Shown: positions 5,799 to 5,946 of the stretch, piece by piece | Layout: the number at the start of each line of letters is the position of its first letter | Numbering within the stretch: position 1 is the stretch's first letter | NCBI GenBank assembly: GCA_001313065.1 | Contig: BBFD01000252.1 | Location: forward strand, 1 to 5,946 | DNA length: 5,946 nucleotides | Origin: Silvimonas sp. JCM 19000 | Lineage (GTDB): Bacteria; Pseudomonadota; Gammaproteobacteria; Burkholderiales; Chitinibacteraceae | Direction of reading: 5' to 3' | Notes under the pieces: generated by a model | What the model was told of the DNA's origin: nothing | The model's database searches: none | Seen by the model: only the letters and a program-made list of their open reading frames with translations | Made by a program: the position numbers and the translations under genes

Positions 5799-5946
5799 TT
5801 ACAGCGTGGTCGGTGCTACGGCGCGGAACGCATATTGCGTCATGCCGTTAATGGCCGAGGTCTTTTGCGCAGCGGCTTTCGGCGTAGCGACCTGAGTGGC
5901 CGGGGCAGCAGCCGGTACGGTGGCCGGGGTCACGGCGCGGAAGGCG
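5799..5946 (-). CDS. C-terminal 48 residues of an Ala/Pro/Thr-rich protein of unknown function
   Basis: A frame entering from the right edge ends at TAA (5801-5799). The visible tail begins AFRAVTPATVPAAAPATQVA, passes through TPKAAAQKTSAINGMTQY and ends AFRAVAPTTL. GC-rich third positions and the intrinsic terminator right after the stop support a real gene. AFRAV-x-P occurs twice, at 5925-5945 and 5811-5831. The Ala/Pro/Thr-rich stretch looks like a flexible linker or exported-protein tail. No family can be named from this fragment, and no frameshift is evident in it. Confidence 0.65.
   Translation of the reverse strand, partial: AFRAVTPATVPAAAPATQVATPKAAAQKTSAINGMTQYAFRAVAPTTL

Overview
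This window looks like part of a betaproteobacterial chromosome; the order Neisseriales is possible but is only a guess. The grounds are moderately high GC, high GC at third codon positions, the family resemblance of the proteins, and a dispersed GGTGGGTC-nn-GACCCACC palindromic repeat. It carries a sugar-uptake and sugar-acid kinase locus with a divergent regulator.

Layout on the minus strand, in transcription order: dgoK (4150 to 3152, 2-dehydro-3-deoxygalactonokinase), araF (2987 to 1996, periplasmic L-arabinose/D-galactose-type binding protein), araG (1637 to 108, double-domain sugar ABC ATPase), and the first 25 codons of what should be araH (75 to 1, permease). On the plus strand a GcvA-type LysR regulator (4257 to 5146) diverges from dgoK across a 106-base AT-rich control region. 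It is followed by a possible 89-codon gene (5239 to 5507) that runs into a copy of the palindromic repeat. Two stem-loop terminators face each other at 5651-5677 (+) and 5741-5765 (-). The second serves a gene entering from the right edge whose Ala/Pro/Thr-rich C-terminus is visible.

Likely joint role: AraFGH imports a pentose or galactose-type sugar. DgoK phosphorylates 2-keto-3-deoxygalactonate in the oxidative (De Ley-Doudoroff) D-galactose route. The LysR protein probably controls the divergent operon. The dehydrogenase, lactonase, dehydratase and aldolase of that route are not in this window. Between araF and araG lie a stem-loop just after the araF stop and two tandem copies of a ~126 bp repeat, an arrangement expected to leave binding-protein mRNA in excess over ATPase/permease mRNA.

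Reading frames: every complete gene here is broken by one-to-two-base indels (six in araG, four in araF, four in dgoK, one in lysR, probably three in the small gene). Extra bases fall only in A/T homopolymers of 6-7, and missing bases fall in short G/C contexts. When each is corrected, the protein continues in the expected family sequence and the total length matches the family. I read these as probable sequencing errors over intact genes rather than true pseudogenes, and coordinates are given for the whole genes.
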